Shown: positions 1-11,324 of the stretch, piece by piece
Layout: each line of letters starts with the position of its first letter
How positions within the stretch are numbered: position 1 is the stretch's first letter
DNA from: Chelydra serpentina
Lineage: Eukaryota; Chordata; Testudines; Chelydridae
Direction: 5' to 3'
DNA: 64,000 bases
Assembly: GCA_037349315.1 (NCBI GenBank)
Contig: JBAIAC010000023.1
Coordinates: forward strand, 35,812,501 to 35,876,500
Made by a program: the position numbers and the translations under genes
The notes under the pieces: model-generated
Databases searched by the model: none
The model's input: only the letters and a program-made list of their open reading frames with translations
What the model was told of the DNA's origin: nothing

Positions 1-2165
1 AATGCATTAGTTTGCCACTTCCATCTTCTGTGGTCAGGGGACTTTTACCATTTGAAATTGAATTTTATAGGTCGAGGCCTTTTATGGTTCTTGAGAAATA
101 TCAAATCTTTGTGGCGTTAGCACGAACACAGAGCCAGTTCCTGGACGTGAAAACACAAAATCTGTGTATTTGTTAAAATCACAAAAGTACGGCTTTAAAC
201 TGGGAACTACAATGCAGTCATAAGTCCCAGTATTTGACCCTGTTAATTATTACAGGCTCAAATACTTCAGGCTCATAATCTTGCTGCTAAATCAGATCCT
301 TGGACTGGAGCATCTTTCCTTGAAAACTGGCATCCTTTCAGATTACATTTTTAAACCCATAGATTAATGTGGAGGAAATGGATATATGATCACAAGTCTC
401 TTAGAAGAGAGATCAAAAAGAGCAAAATAAACATATTTTATGGTAAAATAACTTAGTTGAAAATGTAAATGACCTCGCACCCCCTACATATACTTTTGTC
501 CTATACAGAGAGAATACGGTATGGGGCTGAGGTTGTGCCTAAGACATCAAGAAAGGAAGTTCTCAGATTAGCTATTTTCTGGTGCTTGATCTGTACATTC
601 CACCGTGAGGAAGCAGATGCAGTCATTTCCACAGAAAGCTCTCAGATGTTCTCTTTGGGTGCCAGAATGCATCACACTGTGACAAATGAAAAGGTTTTTT
701 TCCCCCCCCTCAGCAGAGTCACACAGCTATGATATTCCACTTCCAACATCTGTGTCTTTTCAAGAGCGTCTGATTTCTTGGTGTAAACAAAACAGACCTA
801 GTATAAGCAGGTGGCTTTTCTATCCTACTCCAAACACAGTATACAGTACACACACACACATGCTGGATCTGGTTCAAACTTCCTGCTGGTTTGTCTTGAT
901 TGTTATCTTAAATAAGAACTAAAGAAACCTCAAGCTGAGCTTTTCCTGAGCTTGGGTGTTCCTATAGATTTTGCCTGCATGATGATGATGTCTCTGTCCC
1001 CTACTTCCATCCCTGTCCCTAATTCCCTCTGCCTCAGAGGGGCATGATAAACATTTTATACTTTGTGGTTGGAGCTAATAGGATCCACATGGTCTGGCTG
1101 CGAAGGTGAGTCAGAAGAATTAACTGCATCTCTGCAGTGTATAGAGCCTGACATTAGAGTGACTCAGCAGAAGAATGCATCTCTAAACAGGCTCCTAGAA
1201 ACGTGTACATCCACCAGTGTAGACACTTGTACAGGGCTCTATCTACTGTGGGTGCAACCTACAAAGAGGCTGCAACCTCAGCTACATCAGGGTTGAGCCA
1301 TAATGTTCAATGTAGCGCATAAAAGCAGATGGTGCGGAGCAGGAAGAGAGTAGGTTACTAGGGATGCACTGATTCAACACGTCTCCTCAGTAGCCTCCAT
1401 TGGCCATGCTGCTATGGAGTCCTAGCTGTGAACTAAAGCTGCCCTGCTACTCCTGGCAGAAACCTTGAGGTAGGAAAGTGGCAAGAGTCCCCCTGGGGTG
1501 AATGGACCCTAGCTGGCCCTGGAAGGGGCAGATACCATTCCTTTTCACCAGCATTAGTAAACCCAGCCTTGATAGTGTAAACTAGAGATGGGCCCACAGC
1601 ATATTGCCTGATCCAAACACCCACAGTTTTGAAGGGGCTTGAATTCAAGGCACTTAACGGCACTGTTTTAAAACACCTAAATTTCTGATCCTCACTCTTG
1701 ATTTGTGAAGGGCAAGATGGCCAGTCTGTCCCCAGCATCAATCCCTGCCACAGCTGGCCTGGGACGCTAGAGACCGTGCTGTCCAATTCTATCCCTGCAC
1801 CACATGATTGCTAGATAGCTGGTTGGCTCTAATGGCCTTATTATGATATCAGATACATAGATTAGTTTTAATGTGCTGTCACTTTAGGTTTCCCAGGCCA
1901 TGGTCCTACTCCTATAGCATAGGACAGGCTCCACGGGTCAGAGCAGAAGCCCCTTGGCTTGAATCATTTAAAACAAGACAGCTTTTTCCTACCACATCCT
2001 AGCAGATTCCAACTGACTCACGTATCCGGTTGACTTGAATAAGAAGTCACATGGCCCCACAATGTGAGTCCCTTCCCTTCATTGCTGAACAGTTACTCAC
2101 ACAAGTAATCAGTGGGATTATTTGTATGCGTAAGTGTTCTACAATCTGGCCTTTTGCTCTTATAT
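1..2165. other. Non-coding stretch, no gene seen
   Basis: No exon-like frame, RNA gene or clearly bounded repeat is visible here. Open frames are short, overlap on both strands and have no recognisable protein motifs. There is a small CA run near 849-860. The stretch reads as unique intergenic or intronic DNA. Confidence 0.6.
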
Positions 2166-2189
2166 GCCACATTTCTTCCACAGCCCTCA

Positions 2190-2245
2190 AAATGTTTTAT
2201 AAAGGAGGCTAGGTACCATTATCCCTGTTTTACACAAGGCCTTGG
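2190..2245 (-). repeat. MIR-like SINE scrap
   Basis: The plus strand reads like the reverse complement of the central part of a MIR-type SINE: a TTTATAAAGGAGG segment, then a GGTACCATTATCCC block followed by a TTTTACA block. Only about 55 bp is recognisable, and neither the tRNA head nor the 3' tail can be seen. It could instead be another CORE-SINE or a chance resemblance. Confidence 0.35.
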
Positions 2246-2249
2246 CACC

Positions 2250-4495
2250 ACTCCACAGACGCTCCCTATAGGCACTGTACGTCATAGCTCAATTTTATTA
2301 TTCTTTAGCCCTTATCTGCACCACACTTTGGGAGCAAGAGACAAGCAGTTATATTTGTCTTTTCTCCTCTTATACAGTATAGCATCTTCCAGAAGGAGGA
2401 GGCAAGACCGCAGCAGCCAGTGCAAGCGAACTGATCCCGTCTTCCTATATTCTTTGCTGAGTCAAACCTGCCCTGATGCTCTCTTCCTCACTCTCATGTA
2501 ACCCAGCGCTCAAAGGAATGACCAACTCCTCTACACTTTCCACCTCTGTGAATGAAAGATGCCAAACCAGACCGTTGGCGTGCTGGGAATCTAAGAACAG
2601 CTGGCACTGAAAATACAGGGCCCTTTATTTGTAGATCAAACACGTCAGTCAGCTGCAGGCAATAATTACTAAGCCGTGCTTTTATTGTATTTTTTTATTT
2701 ATTTAACCCTGAGCACAACACACTGCGAAGCTCTGCTAAGAAGTGTGTTGCGTCAATGGCAGCTGACTGTAGGGGGGAAATCCATCTGACCACTTTGTTT
2801 TGCAGTGAGCTTCAGAATGTCTGGATCCCCTGTCAATCCCACAGGTTTTCCTATAATTTACATAGGTAAAACCCCGCTCAGGGAGGAATTAACCTACTGT
2901 TACTGTGCAAAATATTGACTGACATTTTCCTCTTTATGTAGCAACCTACACGGGCTAGCCGACAAAAATCTGAAAAATAATGTGTTAAATTTGCTAAAGT
3001 TCAGAAAAGAACAAATGACCTCCAGTGCCTCCTATAGGGATTGTTGGGTTAGCTGAGTAAATTAGACTGAAGCCTAAACATTGTTACTTCCCTTTGTTTC
3101 TCTTGCGTTTCAAAAATTCCTCCCTGTAGATACTGTGGAAAGAAAGAAAGTAACAAGTAAAATTCAGGAATGGAAAAAAAGGGAGTAAAATTAAATAACG
3201 AATGGGCAGAATAAAAATGAAAATACTCATCATTCATAATAAGCTTCATGGTCATAGGCCAGTTTGTGATGATCTTACCCTGGTAAGTAGTTACTCATTT
3301 CAGTCTAGTCTCTGACTTTAGTAGGACTACTCACAGGAGTAAATGCTCACTAGAATAAGGGCTCCGCAAACTTGTCTTTTGACATTTGAATGCAATCGGA
3401 TAACATTGTAATGCCCTTAGAGTGAATAATGTTTTACTGCATGACTTCAATAGAGCTATGTGCAACGTGAGGTGCTACTCAGCATGATGAAGGCTATCAG
3501 AACCTGGCCCACAGTTCTTCACACTTTAGGATGACAAAAAGTTGGAGGGAGTGAGATCCCACCGCAGGCTGATCTATCCTGTTGTGTAATGGAAAATGGA
3601 GAAAATATGTTCCCTTCAGCCTCAGAGGCTCAGGAAAAAATTCCAAACAGCTGAGACCTATCAGGCTGTAGCATATTCTCCTGCAGTGGTAGGCCCATTG
3701 CTTTAGTCATGTTAAACTACTCCGGACAAAGCACTCTAGCAGGGGACCATTTTGCCTTGGCAGGGGGGAGGAAGTGGATAACCTGAGGGACAGATGAGAG
3801 TGGGAGTTGATCGTGAAGGGAGCAGTTAGGGGGGAAACATTTTATGGAATGGGGCTGCTGGATGGAGCGTAGAAGGAATTTAGAGCAGAGGTCAGTTCAG
3901 CAGTGGGGTTTTGCGAAGTCACGAAGACAAAGACCAGAAGCTTCCATTTAATGCAAAACAAGTGAAATTCCCTCCTGTGCGGAGACAGCCCAAGGCCTAG
4001 CCACCACTTCAGTCCTATATTCCGGGTTTAAATGAGAACTGACCAGCTGTATATAAACTGGTAGCTGGCCTCTGGTGCATAACAGGTAAGTGGGGACTGA
4101 GTAGGCACAAGGGCCAGAAGATGCAGCCCCTGGGGAATTATGGGAGGACTATCGCAGTCCGAGCTCTGCGACCCAGGCTTCAGTTTCATTCACACTGCAA
4201 AGTAGGTGGGTTAGAGCCCACCTGAAAGTGAAACCTGGGCTGTAAGCTATAACTCTGGTGAGGCAAACAAGCCAATGTTCAAAGCACGTATAAACCTGGG
4301 TAAGAAGTTTGTGTGTGTGGACAGCAGGGGAATTTGGGCTAAAATTTGGATCAGAGCCTTAGTGAAATCTACAGTGGAGACAGATCCTTAGTGGGGTATA
4401 AGCCATGTGCTGACTTTCTGCATGGGCGGGGGGAGGGGGGCAGAGATTTCAGCATCTTATTGCTATAACCCTGTTACATTGGAACCTGGCTCCAA
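2250..4495. other. Non-coding stretch with weak fold-back remnants
   Basis: No gene is visible. Around 3280-3360 and 3440-3512 the sequence resembles degraded members of the 'pair of arms around AAGTCAATGG' fold-back repeats seen elsewhere in the window, ending in a GAACCTGGCCC-like end. G-rich patches occur near 3765 and 4428. Nothing else stands out. Confidence 0.5.
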
Positions 4496-4498
4496 TGC

Positions 4499-4578
4499 TT
4501 GATCCTGCAAGGTACTGAGAGCTCTATTGACCTCCTGTTGGCAATGGAGAACTCAGCCCCTAGCAGGATCAGGCCCAT
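4499..4578. mobile_element. Short fold-back element (MITE-like)
   Basis: The left end reads TGATCCTGCAAGG and the right end reads CTAGCAGGATCAGGCCC. The two arms are imperfect reverse complements around a GACCTCCTG...GGCAATGG centre, as expected of a small palindromic non-autonomous DNA element. No target duplication could be fixed. Palindromes with GATCCTGCA ends are common in turtle and bird genomes, from memory. Confidence 0.55.
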
Positions 4579-5780
4579 AGAGCGCATGGCTGTAGATGGT
4601 GAGACGGCCAGGCACTGAGCAGCTAGCTGACATTCACCCCCTGAATTGCTTTCACTGATTTTGGCACGGCCCTAATTCTCTCCATGTTTAACTTTGTGTG
4701 TGTGTGTGTAAAGACTCTAATATTGCTGATTCCACAAAGGTCTCTGCAACATAATGAGAGAACTTTTCTAATGACTCAGAGATTTCTAAATTAAATGCAA
4801 AATGTTTATTGCAGAGATGCACAGCCATACATTATGCATTACCATTTCAACACAATAACATCACTCTGGTAGAAATTATCTGGGGGGAGCTGCAATCAAT
4901 TTTAGCTACTACTCTTGACAATCTGGTCATTCGGCTGTGGAAAAGTGCTTTTACTTGACTACTCACACTGTTGATAGTCACTGTGGCTTTTGGCAGCGCT
5001 GGGGCACTATTTCACAGAGACCCACACTGCAAAGGGAATGGGTGTAGCTCTTTACATGCTGCCAAACCAACATTCCTGTGGCTTTACCCGACACCAAGGA
5101 ATGTACAAACTCAAGCAGAATCCTTAGGAGACTTATTTTAACTGCTTAGTCTTTTGTAGGCTGTGATTGAATCCATGCTGTGGTGCAGGGCAGACAATGT
5201 ATTCCCCCATTTGGCTTTCCCCATCACTAATGATCCATTGTCATGGCTCTGATTTGGAACAATGACAGTAACCGCTTTTTTGACTGCATTTCCGAAACAC
5301 TTGCTCCCTTTGCAACATGGGTTCTAACATTCGCAGCACATGCCCTGCGCTGGTTTTGGTCTATCTAAAAACTGGCTGTGCCAGTGTAGCGATATGTTGG
5401 CATGGGGTGTGTGTATGTATTGTACGGGGTAAAAAAGGGCTGGTTTTCAATATGAGTTGGAATAATGCACCAAGGGCAACAGACACCAAAATAGCTGGGA
5501 CCCATCAGACAAAGGCAGCAACAGAATCTAATGTGTGAAGAATCTAATTTGCCTAATCCCAGGGATTCCATGTAGGTGGTTATTTTACTACGTTTCTTGT
5601 TCTTGAGTTTTTCAACACGTGCTTCAGTCCCAGCGATAGATGCCAGACCCCGGCAACAGCAGCACAACCTTCTCTAGACTTTGCCAGTGTGCTTACGTTT
5701 GATCCTATCTGGTTTCCCCTGCGAATGGAAGAATTACAGCACTCCACCTGGTTCATCTGGTACATCAGACACCTACAATT
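4579..5780. other. Non-coding stretch, no gene seen
   Basis: There is a short TG run at about 4695-4709. The open frames at 5317-5538 (plus) and 5365-5667 (minus) overlap on opposite strands and show no recognisable domain. They are treated as chance frames. Confidence 0.55.
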
Positions 5781-5884
5781 TGTATTTATTATTTGTACTG
5801 CATTAGCACTTAGGAGCCCAGTCATGGACCAGGGCCCAACAAACACAGAAGACCATCCCTGCCTCAAAGAGTTTACAATCTAAG
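5781..5884. repeat. Old interspersed repeat, 'TAGGAGCCC...CAATCTAA' family
   Basis: It begins with a TTTATTATTTGTA stretch and contains TTAGGAGCCCAGTCATGGACC, CATCCCTGCCTCAAAGAG and TTTACAATCTAAGG. The same order of landmarks recurs at 9020-9142, 43121-43210 and 63490-63690, which shows it is one dispersed family. I recall it as widespread in turtles and other reptiles but cannot name it securely. It could be a LINE 3' end or a SINE. Confidence 0.55.
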
Positions 5885-5940
5885 GAAATACAGTCCAGAA
5901 AGTGGTCAGATTGTAAAACCCGTTCTCACATTGAACATGA

Positions 5941-6045
5941 ACCCGACCTTACTCCAGGAGTGGTCTCACTGAAGTCAATGGGACCATTCATGCAGTAAAG
6001 TTTTCTAGTAACATGTGTAAGGGTGTCTCAGAACCTGGCCCGGAG
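5941..6045. mobile_element. Degraded fold-back element
   Basis: It contains CCTTACTCC...CACTGAAGTCAATGGGACC followed by GTGTAAGGGTGTCTCAGAAC and CTGGCCC. This is the same plan as 28681-28770, with a TTACTCC arm, the AAGTCAATGG centre, a TAAGG arm and a CAGAACCTGGC end. The arms are imperfect and no target duplication was found. Confidence 0.45.
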
Positions 6046-7236
6046 ACTAGACTAGAGCATAAGAACTCTTTAATCAAACAGAAATGAGGGATAGGACTGA
6101 GCTGCAAAGATTATATTTGGTACCAGATCTCAGATCCTCATTGTTTTGTGTTTGATGGATTTTATATTTGGATTTGTAACAACAGCAGCCGTTTACACCT
6201 CCTAGAGCAGATTACAGGACAAATCTGGCTTTCAGGAACACCCACCACTGAGTGACACTGACAGACCCTTTCAATCATCACCATTGTGTGGGTACAATTA
6301 TAGGCCACATTTGGCCCAGTGGGTCAGATCTTCAGCTGACATAGATTGGCACAGTTACAGTGGCTTCAAATTAAGATCTGGTACCAGATCCAAACTCTGC
6401 GGCACAGAACCTCTTTCATTTTTCATTTGTTTTAAGGGTTTTTATGCTAACTTGACAGCAGTGGAGAGGCATTGATCTATGGCAGCTGAGGATCTGGCTC
6501 AGTCTGATTGAAATGTAGGCCTATAGATGCTATCTACGGTTATAAATGCTTTAAGCATTGGCTAAAGGGCTGATAGTGACTCGCTGCTAATTGGGTGTGT
6601 GCAAGGAAGATTGTGAGGATACGTGCACAATGTGGGAAGGATCCTTGTGCCCATTCTCTCCCTCACCACCACCATCTCAATCCCTGCATCCACCTCAACA
6701 CGAAAAGCCACACATGACCGTACCCACCACAAATGAGGGGGATCTCTTGGCTCCTCCCAGCCCCACTACCTCCATTGCAGCATTGGGTGCCCCCTCCAGA
6801 GACAGCTGATTCTGTCGGGCATGGGTTGGAGAGGCCTGGCACCTCTATCGTGTGAAGTTCTTGTGCTCAGGTTAGCACCTGAAATACAGAATAGAGGCCC
6901 AAATAGAGAAAAAGCGGCCAGCTGTGTAGATGTCTTTTGTGATGTGGGTACCTGCCCAGTAAAGCCACTGAACAGTTATCTCATATGGTAAAAGGTTTCA
7001 ACCACTAGTACTGTGAGCTAGATTTGAACCAGTGACTTCAAAGGCAAAGGTTCTTTACCTTTGCCTTAGTGCACTGCAGGGGACTGGATGGCTAAGCAAA
7101 CTGCTTTCATTGTGGCAGACAGCATCCAGCTGTATTTGAAGTCAGTATAGAATGTCCAAAGAATGTCTAACAATTGTTAGCATTAACTCCACTTAGTAAT
7201 CTGCCCCCACACCTCTTATACTGGTTTAAACACTAC
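6046..7236. other. Non-coding stretch, no gene seen
   Basis: Fragments near 6320-6390 carry GATCTTCAGCTGACAT and AGATCTGGTACCAGATC, which look like scraps of the fold-back families. The frame at 6591-6809 is a proline- and serine-rich chance translation. No exon, RNA gene or complete element is seen. Confidence 0.5.
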
Positions 7237-7319
7237 GGGACAGATCTGTGGCAGGTATTAACTGGCCTATTGCGGTCAATGGAACTACACCAATTTACAT
7301 CAGCTGAGAATCTAGCCCT
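7237..7319. mobile_element. Fold-back element, 'cagatc...gatctagccc' family
   Basis: The left arm starts GGGACAGATCTGTGGCAGG and the right arm ends TTACATCAGCTGAGAATCTAG. The centre is GCGGTCAATGGAACTAC. The arms are imperfect reverse complements, and 11248-11324 is a sister copy. It is read as an old palindromic MITE. The superfamily is not determined. Confidence 0.5.
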
Positions 7320-8830
7320 ATCTATTTTTTTTGAAAAAATATCGATACCAAAGTATACAGCCCCTTATGTTAGAAATCGGGAAATCTTAAAATCACCATC
7401 AGTAAGAAGTGGGTCAGTGGTTTCCTAAGATGTGCTGTAAGAAAGATGGACTGGGGCCATGCTACTGATTACACACTACACACGTCTCACTCTTGTTTAT
7501 CACAACAGGGCTTGAGGCTGCTGCCGGACATGCACTGCAGCCACAATCAGCTACTACACTTGTGCATATATATACTGTACCAAGTTCACAATGTGCAAGC
7601 AATGCACATCCAGAGCAGGATCATACCCACCGTGGGTGCTTGCTAAATCCACAGGGCTGAGCCTTGGCAGCTGCTAGTTGTTTGACATTCTAAGAACATG
7701 AACTTGCACGTTCCTCCTAACACCATCATACTCAGACCATAAGGTCATTTCTATCTGGACAAATTACACTGCTGTTGGCTAATCTTGCCAAGATACAGTA
7801 TGTCGTGAAAACAACCTTTTTGTTACAAACAATAGAGTTTTGCTTTTCTTAGCTTTTCACATGACCCAAGAGTGCTTTACATGGCAAAAGTCCACTAGTT
7901 GAATTTACCCGGGGCAGGGAAGGGGAAACACAGTATAATCTTTCTCTGTCTCCTACAGAGACTTCTCATTGTGCCAGGAGCTTGACTCATTCAGATATAG
8001 CTGTACTCTGCACTAATGCTGTTAGTTAACATTTCTATGTCTAGGTATTTTGAACAGTTGGTTGGTTCCAGTGATTTTCCATTCCACATATCACTAGTTC
8101 TCTGAGTTATCCAGATAAAACTATAAACTCATTGCATTGCTCAATTTGCACCCATAATCTTAGTCAGTCATTGGCCAGGCAAAGAACGCACTTCCCCTTT
8201 GGATTTAGTTATTGCGTCAATTTGCTTTGTGAAGCAGCTCTTGGAGAGTCTATGGCCATGAATAAAATCACCATCAGTAAAAAGTGGGTCAGTGTATTTC
8301 CCAAGATGTGCTTTAAGAAAGGTCAAAACGACATGGAGACAATTGACATTCCTGTGGTATATCTACTGGCTGTTGAGCAAACGTGTTCAGATGCCACGAT
8401 GATGAATAGGCTATAAAAATCTAGACCGAGAGGTGGTAGCTATCTCCTGCCTTTTTGTAACAACAAACAAAATGAAAGCATGCTGTTGTTTTTTTCAAAG
8501 ATGCACAGTATATCAAAGTCCTCTTGCAGGCCGAAGGAAACATAAAGTGTTTTTGTCGGACAAACAGCTATTGAACCAGTTTTCCACAGTCACAAATAAC
8601 TGTTTGACTCATTACGGTTTTGCTTAATATCACAATTAGACTCATGGGGTCAGATCCGCAGCTGGTGTAAAATGTTATAAACTACACTAAGGGATACTGG
8701 AGCTACCAGCTGGATGGCATAAAATATTTTGTGATATCTTCTTTATAAGGTGTCAGAGAGTGTCACTAATTTGCTTATAAGATAGTGGTAAATAATTCTA
8801 GTCATTACTATTATTTTCATTGTTATGATT
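7320..8830. other. Non-coding stretch, no gene seen
   Basis: The open frames at 7446-7646, 8132-8416 and 8433-8627 have no recognisable features. The phrase AAAATCACCATCAGTAA recurs at about 7389 and 8267, each time followed by a similar GTGGGTCAGTG..TTTCC(C/T)AAGATGTGCT segment. This suggests a dispersed repeat or a local duplication of about 60 bp. A fold-back scrap (CAGATCCGCAGCTGGTGTAA) sits near 8651. Confidence 0.5.
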
Positions 8831-8835
8831 CATTT

Positions 8836-9017
8836 AGAATCATAGAATATCAGGGTTGGAAGGGACCTTAGTAGGTCATCTAGTCCAACCCCCTGCTCAA
8901 AGCAGGACCAATCCCCAATTTTTGCCCCAGATCCCCAAATGGCCCCCTCAAGGATTGAACTCACAACCCTGGGTTTAGCAGGCCAATGCTCAAACCACTG
9001 AGCTATCCCTCCCCCCA
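8836..9017 (-). mobile_element. tRNA-derived SINE (tortoise Pol III SINE, Cry-type)
   Basis: Read on the minus strand, a tRNA-like head comes first. An A box TAGCTCAGTGG lies at 9005-8995 and a B-box-like GAGTTCAATCC at 8962-8952, the internal RNA polymerase III promoter pair. A body with GGGGCAAAAATTGGGG follows. The tail contains GGGGGTTGGACTAGATGACC and ends in TTCTATGATTCT, the same 3' end as CR1 LINEs. That tail lets the SINE use CR1 reverse transcription machinery (known of the family). It is nearly full length and well conserved, and is the main evidence that the host is a cryptodire turtle. No flanking target duplication is obvious. Confidence 0.9.
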
Positions 9018-9019
9018 GT

Positions 9020-9142
9020 TGTATAACTGTAGCACCTAGAAGCCACAGCTGGGATCAGGGCCCCAGTATAAAAGGCTCCATATGAACACAAAGTAAGAGA
9101 CAGTACCTGCCCCCAAAAGAATTTGCAATCTAAATGGAGAAG
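9020..9142. repeat. Old interspersed repeat, 'TAGAAGCC...CAATCTAA' copy
   Basis: It carries TGTAGCACCTAGAAGCCACA, GGGATCAGGGCCCC, GAGACAGTACCTGCCCC and TTTGCAATCTAAATGG in the same order as 5781-5884 and 63490-63690. The SINE at 8836-9017 directly abuts its left edge, so the SINE probably landed at or beside this older copy. Confidence 0.55.
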
Positions 9143-9626
9143 ACAGACAAAGGGTGGGAGAAGAAATAGTTGCCTTTTGCTGGATTGCTTTTGTTTTTGT
9201 GACTGATGTGGCATAATATTTCAATCATTACCATATTTACGTATTTGCCAAACTTGGGAGTGTCTTATGATTTAAGTGACTCACGCTGTAATCTGTTTGG
9301 CTGCTAACACTGCAATGAAAATTGTGGTGCACCAGAGTCCTTATTTATATTATGATTCAAGCAGAAAAGTTCACAGTCAGGCTCACAAAATCATTACCGC
9401 TCAAGTGATGTATCAGTGGTACAAGCACATTTTTCACCCACCTTAGCACTTCTTGTGCTGCTGTGTTGACAACACAGTGTTTTTTTAAGTTTCTCGGACT
9501 TCAGAATTACCTTCTGGCAAAATTCCTAGTGAATGAAAAGAGGAAGCTGGGATTGCTTCACTAATAGTTCTATATCCAGTTTGTTTTAATTATGATTTTC
9601 CACTGGATGTTAAACAGTTTTTTGCT

Positions 9627-9965
9627 GTGGTTTTTAATCTTCAGTTAAGAGCATGTAAGACACGTTGCAAACATTCAGCGATTGCTAGCGACTGCTGCTT
9701 CAACTTACCATGCAAAATGGCCAGCGTCTTTACAAAAGCCTTATCAATTATGTTCAGCATTAGATTTTTCTGGCTTATTTCAGGCTCCAGGTTCCGTTGC
9801 TTATTCTCCTCCAACATGGTTCTCACGACAAAAGAAGCAAAACCTAAGCAATCCCATGCTTTGCTGATAGCAAAACCCACGCAGTCTAATACTTCAGTCT
9901 CGCTGTCACTATCAGCTGATAAAGAGATTCTGCTCATTGCATTAAGAGCGGGTTTCATGTTCTAG
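9627..9965 (-). pseudogene. Unidentified protein-like open frame, possible decayed exon or element fragment
   Basis: The minus strand holds a 105-codon frame (9958 to 9641), rich in Ser/Asp/Glu near its start and then in helix-forming residues. The translation includes SLSADSDSETEV and LKQQSLAIAECLQRVLHALN, which look more protein-like than the chance frames nearby. The opposite strand is also open for 112 codons. I do not recognise a family. There is no clear splice signal, promoter or poly(A) signal that would make it a gene. It may be a retrocopy fragment, a transposon gag-like remnant or a chance frame. Confidence 0.25.
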
Positions 9966-10175
9966 GGCGCTATGTACTGAAAGGTGAATTTATTTACGAA
10001 AATGTTGGGCCAGATTATGTGGTTCCCCCATGTGCAGCTGCACAGGAGTGAGCAAAAAGCTTCCCTTAGTTGCCTAGATTTACCCACAACAACAATTTAT
10101 GCACTCCCTGTGCTCTGGGGGACTGCTTAGTTCCTCCCCATGGGGAGTGAGTGCCCAAAAAGGGGTTAAAGAGAT

Positions 10176-10300
10176 GAGGGTGACCAGATGTCCTGATTTT
10201 ATAGGAATAGTCCCGATTTTTGGATCTTTTTCTTATATAGGTTCCTATTCCCCCCCCACCCTCCTTCCTGATTTTTCACACTTGCTGTCTGGTCACCCTA
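10176..10300. mobile_element. hAT-type MITE, 125 bp (copy 1)
   Basis: The terminal inverted repeats are AGGGTGACCAGATGTCC at the left and TCTGGTCACCCTA at the right. Flanking 8-mers AAAGAGAT (10168-10175) and GAAGAGAT (10301-10308) match at 7 of 8 positions, an 8-bp target duplication as made by hAT transposases. The inside carries a TTTTTCTTATATAGG block and a C-run. A sister copy lies at 22330-22453. It has no coding capacity. Confidence 0.8.
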
Positions 10301-11247
10301 GAAGAGATGGGGCCCTAGTCCCACCCACTCTCTACCCCAGCCCAGTAAACAGCAACATACACAACAAAGGGAGCAGAGTATGGAGCAGATTGTTCACCCC
10401 ACTTGGGCACAAGGAACAGTCCGAGAAGAGGCTGCCAGTGCTCTGTGCAGGGACATGGCTTGAAAAACACAGCGTAGTTAGAAGATAGCCCGAGAAACTC
10501 TTTCTCGGCAAGGGATATGGTAAATTTCAGCTGAAAATTCTGTGTAACAATCATTAACAATAAGAAAAGGAAGCCCACCTTATCCCCTCATTGAAATCTG
10601 TTCTTAACAGCCAATGAGACAGTCAACCATTTCTATGCCACAGTCCAGGCCCAAAACGTCCTCACTGATTAAATGACCTGCTCATAAACTGAGGGTTGGT
10701 AGAAATCGGTCAGCGTGGAATGTTTTTAAAATATAGGGCAAGAGATTTTTGACGTGCTGGCTCATCTTTCTCTAAGAGAGGACTGGCTACGTGATCTTGG
10801 AAGGGGTTGGTTTCATATTTAACGTACCTGACAATTGTACAAGATCAATGAGTCAGTCTCACTCTGTTTCAGAAGCTAGTGTGCCGGAGGAGTAAATCTG
10901 TGTCACGCGCAGCTGGCATGTTTCATGGGGCAGTGTGTAAGTAGCTGATATGGTCAACTTTTGGATCACTCTTTTGGACGCTGCATTCATTTAGTAAGAA
11001 TATTTGACAGTTCTCTTTTTAGACATAGAGCTTGCTAACTTTAGAAGAGCAACCTCGGTACCTAGATGCTTTAAAAAAATTGCCCCTAAAGATGCAAATA
11101 GGTGCCTATTGGAATTTTCAAAAGTGCCTGAGTGCCCACCTGCCTCTTTAGGCGCCTAAATACCACTTACAATGCGGCTCTTGGTCAGTGGATCTTCATA
11201 TCCTATGTACAGTACATTAAGCCCAGAACAACAAAATAAAACATTCA
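10301..11247. other. Non-coding stretch, no gene seen
   Basis: No gene, RNA or bounded element was found. A GCGCCTAAATACC-like segment with repeated 'gcctaa/gtgcct' words lies near 11095-11165. It resembles a scrap of another dispersed repeat but cannot be delimited. Confidence 0.5.
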
Positions 11248-11324
11248 GGGCCAGATCCTCAGCTGGTGTAAATTGACATAGCTCCATCAAAATCTGCGGA
11301 GCTACACTAGTTTACATCAGCTGA
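11248..11324. mobile_element. Fold-back element, 'cagatcctcagctggtgtaa' family
   Basis: The left arm is GGGCCAGATCCTCAGCTGG followed by TGTAAATTGACATAGCTCC. The right arm is GGAGCTACACTAGTTTACAT followed by CAGCTGA. The arms pair over roughly 35 bp. It is a sister of 7237-7319 and the best-preserved copy in the window. The right terminal bases (GGATCTGGCC in related copies) are lost. Confidence 0.6.

Noticed and set aside
8951..9005. A possible genuine tRNA gene on the minus strand
   Set aside because: A and B boxes are present, but the sequence continues into a SINE body and CR1 tail, and no acceptor stem closes.
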